Positions 7,729-9,634 of a DNA stretch of 9,634 nt are shown here, in pieces. A program made the position numbers and the translations under genes. Positions within the stretch are counted from its first letter, which is position 1. Every line of letters starts with the position of its first letter. The stretch covers positions 1 through 9,634 of the forward strand of contig PLIQ01000194.1 of NCBI GenBank assembly GCA_003140115.1. Reading direction: 5' to 3'. The notes under the pieces are model-generated. The model saw only the letters and a program-made list of their open reading frames with translations, was not told the DNA's origin and did no database searches. This stretch comes from Actinomycetota bacterium. GTDB taxonomy: Bacteria; Actinomycetota; Actinomycetes; Streptosporangiales; Streptosporangiaceae.

Positions 7729-9120
7729 GTGCGGGCAGAGCCAGCAGCGGCGGACCAGGGGTCCAAGGGGGCCAAGGGGGCCCAGCCGGCGACGGCCGCC
7801 GGTACGCCCCGCGACGGCACGCGGTGGCTGCTCCCGGCCGGGGCGGTCCTGTTGCTCGCGGTGCTGGCCGTGTACCTGGCCGACCTGGCCACTCACCTGT
7901 CCACGATGGCCGCCATGCGGGACCTGGTGGTGTACCGGAACGGCGGGCTCATCGTCCGGCACGTCGCGCCCGCCTACGACGGCCACCGGGCCTCACCGCT
8001 GTACGACTGGACCGGGCAGAACGGCGTCCAGTTCACCTATCCCCCGTTCGCCGCGGCGGTCTTCGCGATCGCGTCGGTATTGTCCTGGACGGCGATGCGC
8101 TGGGCCATGACCCTGGTCAGCCTGGCCGCCCTCGGCTTGTCGCTGTGGCTGGTGTTCGGGGCGCTGGGTTACGCGGACCGGCCCCGGGTCCGGCTGGGCG
8201 CGACGTTCGGGGTGTCCGCGCTGGCCCTGCTCACCGAGCCGGTGCAGCAGACGCTGGGCCTCGGTCAGGTCAACCTGCTGCTCATGCTGCTCGTCGTGGC
8301 CGACCTGCTGACCCCCTCGGCGTTGCGCGGTCAGACCCGCTGGTGGCACGGGATCGGGATTGGCCTGGCGGCCGGGGTGAAGCTGACCCCGCTGATCTTC
8401 ATCCCGTACCTGCTGCTGGTCCGCAGGTACCGGCAGGCCGCCGTGGCCGCCGGGGTGTTCGTAGCCACGGTGGCGCTCGGCTACGCGGTGCTGCCCAAGG
8501 ACTCCGGCACCTACTGGGTGCACGGGCTGTTCCTGAAGGCCAACCGGATCGTGTTCCTCGGCACCCGAGGCAACCAGTCGCTGCGCGGCGCGGCGACCCG
8601 GCTGGCGGGCAGCGTGACCTCCGGCACCGTGCCGTGGATCGTGGCGGGGATCCTGGTCGTGATCGTCGGCTTGGTCGCCGCGGCCGTCCTGTACCGTGCC
8701 GGGCAGCCGGTGGCCGCGATGCTGGCCTGCGCGCTGACCGGCCTGCTGGTCTCACCGCTGAGCTGGGACCACCACTGGGTCTGGGTGGCGCCGGCCATCG
8801 CGCTGCTGGCGCACTTGGGGGCCCGGGCCCGCGGCGTGGTCCGGGCCGCGTGGTGGGTGGCCGCGGGCGGGCTGGTGCTGGTGTTCGGCGCGTGGCCGCA
8901 GTTCTGGGATCTCTCCCAGTCCGGGCTGACCCCGGCCGGGCTGTTCTGGTACGGGCCCACGCACTACTTCGCGACCGGCGACCAGCCGTGGTATCCCGAG
9001 TTCCACTGGCACGGCCTGCAGCTACTGGCCGGTAACAGTTTCGTGCTGGCCGGCCTGATCGGGCTGGCCGCCCTGTGCGTGGCCGCGTTCCGGGTGGGGC
9101 ACCGCCGGGCCTCGCCGTGA
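7729..9120 (+). CDS. GT87 / DUF2029 family polyprenyl-phosphate-sugar-dependent mannosyltransferase-like protein
   Basis: This polytopic membrane protein of about 463 residues has roughly ten hydrophobic helices and belongs to the GT-C superfamily, family GT87 (DUF2029). Its best-known actinobacterial members add alpha-1,2-mannose to cell-envelope lipids from polyprenyl-phosphate mannose. The first helix (about 33-52) is followed by DLVVYRNGG (65-73), with the acidic residue expected in the catalytic GT-C loop. Next come FTYPPFAA (102-109), GLGQVNLLLMLL (177-188), AAGVKLTPLIFIPYLLLVRRYR (214-235), a NQSLRG segment (282-287) and SPLSWDHHWVW (342-352), all typical of the family. The acceptor is unknown. 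Two GTG starts are possible: GGAGGG (7715-7720) is 2 nt before GTG 7723 and 8 nt before GTG 7729, so 7729 is preferred. The gene overlaps the next by 4 bp. A 9-nt tandem repeat lies in its non-conserved N-terminus. Confidence 0.88.
   Translation: MRAEPAAADQGSKGAKGAQPATAAGTPRDGTRWLLPAGAVLLLAVLAVYLADLATHLSTMAAMRDLVVYRNGGLIVRHVAPAYDGHRASPLYDWTGQNGVQFTYPPFAAAVFAIASVLSWTAMRWAMTLVSLAALGLSLWLVFGALGYADRPRVRLGATFGVSALALLTEPVQQTLGLGQVNLLLMLLVVADLLTPSALRGQTRWWHGIGIGLAAGVKLTPLIFIPYLLLVRRYRQAAVAAGVFVATVALGYAVLPKDSGTYWVHGLFLKANRIVFLGTRGNQSLRGAATRLAGSVTSGTVPWIVAGILVVIVGLVAAAVLYRAGQPVAAMLACALTGLLVSPLSWDHHWVWVAPAIALLAHLGARARGVVRAAWWVAAGGLVLVFGAWPQFWDLSQSGLTPAGLFWYGPTHYFATGDQPWYPEFHWHGLQLLAGNSFVLAGLIGLAALCVAAFRVGHRRASP
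7763..7780 (+). repeat. 9-nt tandem repeat in the GT87 N-terminus
   Basis: CCAAGGGGG occurs twice in tandem, and a degenerate related unit (CCAGGGGT) precedes it at 7755-7762. Because the unit is three codons long, copy-number change would keep frame, adding or removing a Gly/Lys/Ala-type tripeptide in the cytoplasmic N-terminus (GSKGAKG). Confidence 0.6.
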
Positions 9121-9634
9121 GCGATGAGCTCGCGCGGATGCGCGAGCGGCTGGCCACCCGCGTCGTCGCCGCCCACCGGATCGGCAGCGAGCGCGTCGCC
9201 GCCGCGCTGCACGCCGTGCCGCGGCACCTGTTCCTGCCCGAGCAGCGGCCGGAGGCCGCCTACCGCGACGACGCCATCGTGACCAAGCGGGACGAGGCCG
9301 GGCAGCCGATCAGCTCCTCCTCCCAGCCCGCCATCATGGCCATCATGCTGGACCAGCTGGACCTGGCCCCCGGCCACCGGGTGCTCGAGATCGGCGCCGG
9401 GACCGGCTATAACGCCGCGTTGATCAGCCACATCGTCGGCCCGACAGGCCAGGTGACCAGCGTCGACATCGACCCCGAGCTGGTCGCGGCGGCCCGGGAG
9501 CACCTGGCCTCGGCCGGGTTCGGCGACGTCACCGTGGTTGTTGCGGACGGCGCCGGGGGCGACCCGGAGCACGCGCCCTACGACCGGATCATCGCTTCGG
9601 TCGGCGTCAGCGACCTGGCCCCGGCCTGGCTGGC
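9117..9634 (+). CDS. Protein-L-isoaspartate O-methyltransferase-like SAM methyltransferase (partial, runs off the window)
   Basis: The reading frame is open from GTG 9117 to the window end, giving 172 residues without a stop. The N-terminal part (ALHAVPRHLFLP, 30-41, then DDAIVTKRDEAGQPISSSSQPAIMAIMLDQL, 51-81) is characteristic of protein-L-isoaspartate methyltransferases, including the Ser-rich SQP segment. SAM-binding motif I follows as VLEIGAGTGYNAALIS (89-104), with an acidic SVDIDPE (115-121), VVADGAGG (141-148) and PYDRIIASVG (154-163). The canonical enzyme methylates isoaspartyl residues to start protein repair. Actinobacteria also carry close relatives in peptide-modifying contexts, and the C-terminus needed to tell them apart is missing. 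The start overlaps the preceding stop as GTGA, so translational coupling to the glycosyltransferase is likely. Codon bias continues the strong G/C third-position pattern. Confidence 0.88.
   Translation, partial: MSDELARMRERLATRVVAAHRIGSERVAAALHAVPRHLFLPEQRPEAAYRDDAIVTKRDEAGQPISSSSQPAIMAIMLDQLDLAPGHRVLEIGAGTGYNAALISHIVGPTGQVTSVDIDPELVAAAREHLASAGFGDVTVVVADGAGGDPEHAPYDRIIASVGVSDLAPAWL

Noticed and set aside
8964..9572. A 202-codon minus-strand open frame at the right end.
   Set aside because: It is antisense to the isoaspartyl methyltransferase-like gene, which has clear SAM-binding motifs on the plus strand.

Overview
The window is very GC-rich DNA with GTG starts, strong G/C bias at third codon positions, short gene gaps and a possible leaderless promoter. 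This points to a high-GC actinobacterium, but the genus cannot be read from the sequence. Its core is a selenocysteine (Sec) decoding locus, all on the minus strand: selA (5617-6939, Sec synthase), selB (3708-5543, Sec-specific elongation factor) and selC (922-1014, tRNA-Sec with anticodon UCA). Together they account for charging Ser-tRNA-Sec, converting it to Sec-tRNA-Sec, and delivering it to UGA codons. selD (selenophosphate synthetase) and a selenoprotein gene are not in the window.

Layout, left to right. A VOC/glyoxalase-fold protein (29-382, +) is followed by a small stem-loop. Next is an unrecognised membrane-anchored protein (439-900, +), which converges on selC (-). A GH13 alpha-glucosidase-type enzyme (1133-2809, +) converges on an unrecognised cysteine-free protein (2861-3589, -), with a perfect 12-bp stem-loop between them. 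selB and selA follow on the minus strand. A four-helix membrane protein (7038-7649, +) diverges from selA. After a perfect 17-bp stem-loop come a GT87/DUF2029 membrane glycosyltransferase (7729-9120, +) and a protein-L-isoaspartate O-methyltransferase-like gene (9117 to the window end, +). The last two overlap by 4 bp and are probably translated as a coupled pair.

The most unusual non-coding element is the 73-nt selA-selB spacer. Five nucleotides after the selA UGA stop, the transcript can form a 51-nt hairpin with 20 pairs and three single mismatches. A third copy of its 11-nt arm overlaps the selB ribosome binding site, so two mutually exclusive structures can be drawn. This could be a regulatory element of the selAB operon or simply a copy of a dispersed palindromic repeat, and the window alone cannot decide. 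No mobile element, CRISPR array or rRNA was seen, and no stretch over 300 bases lacks a gene.
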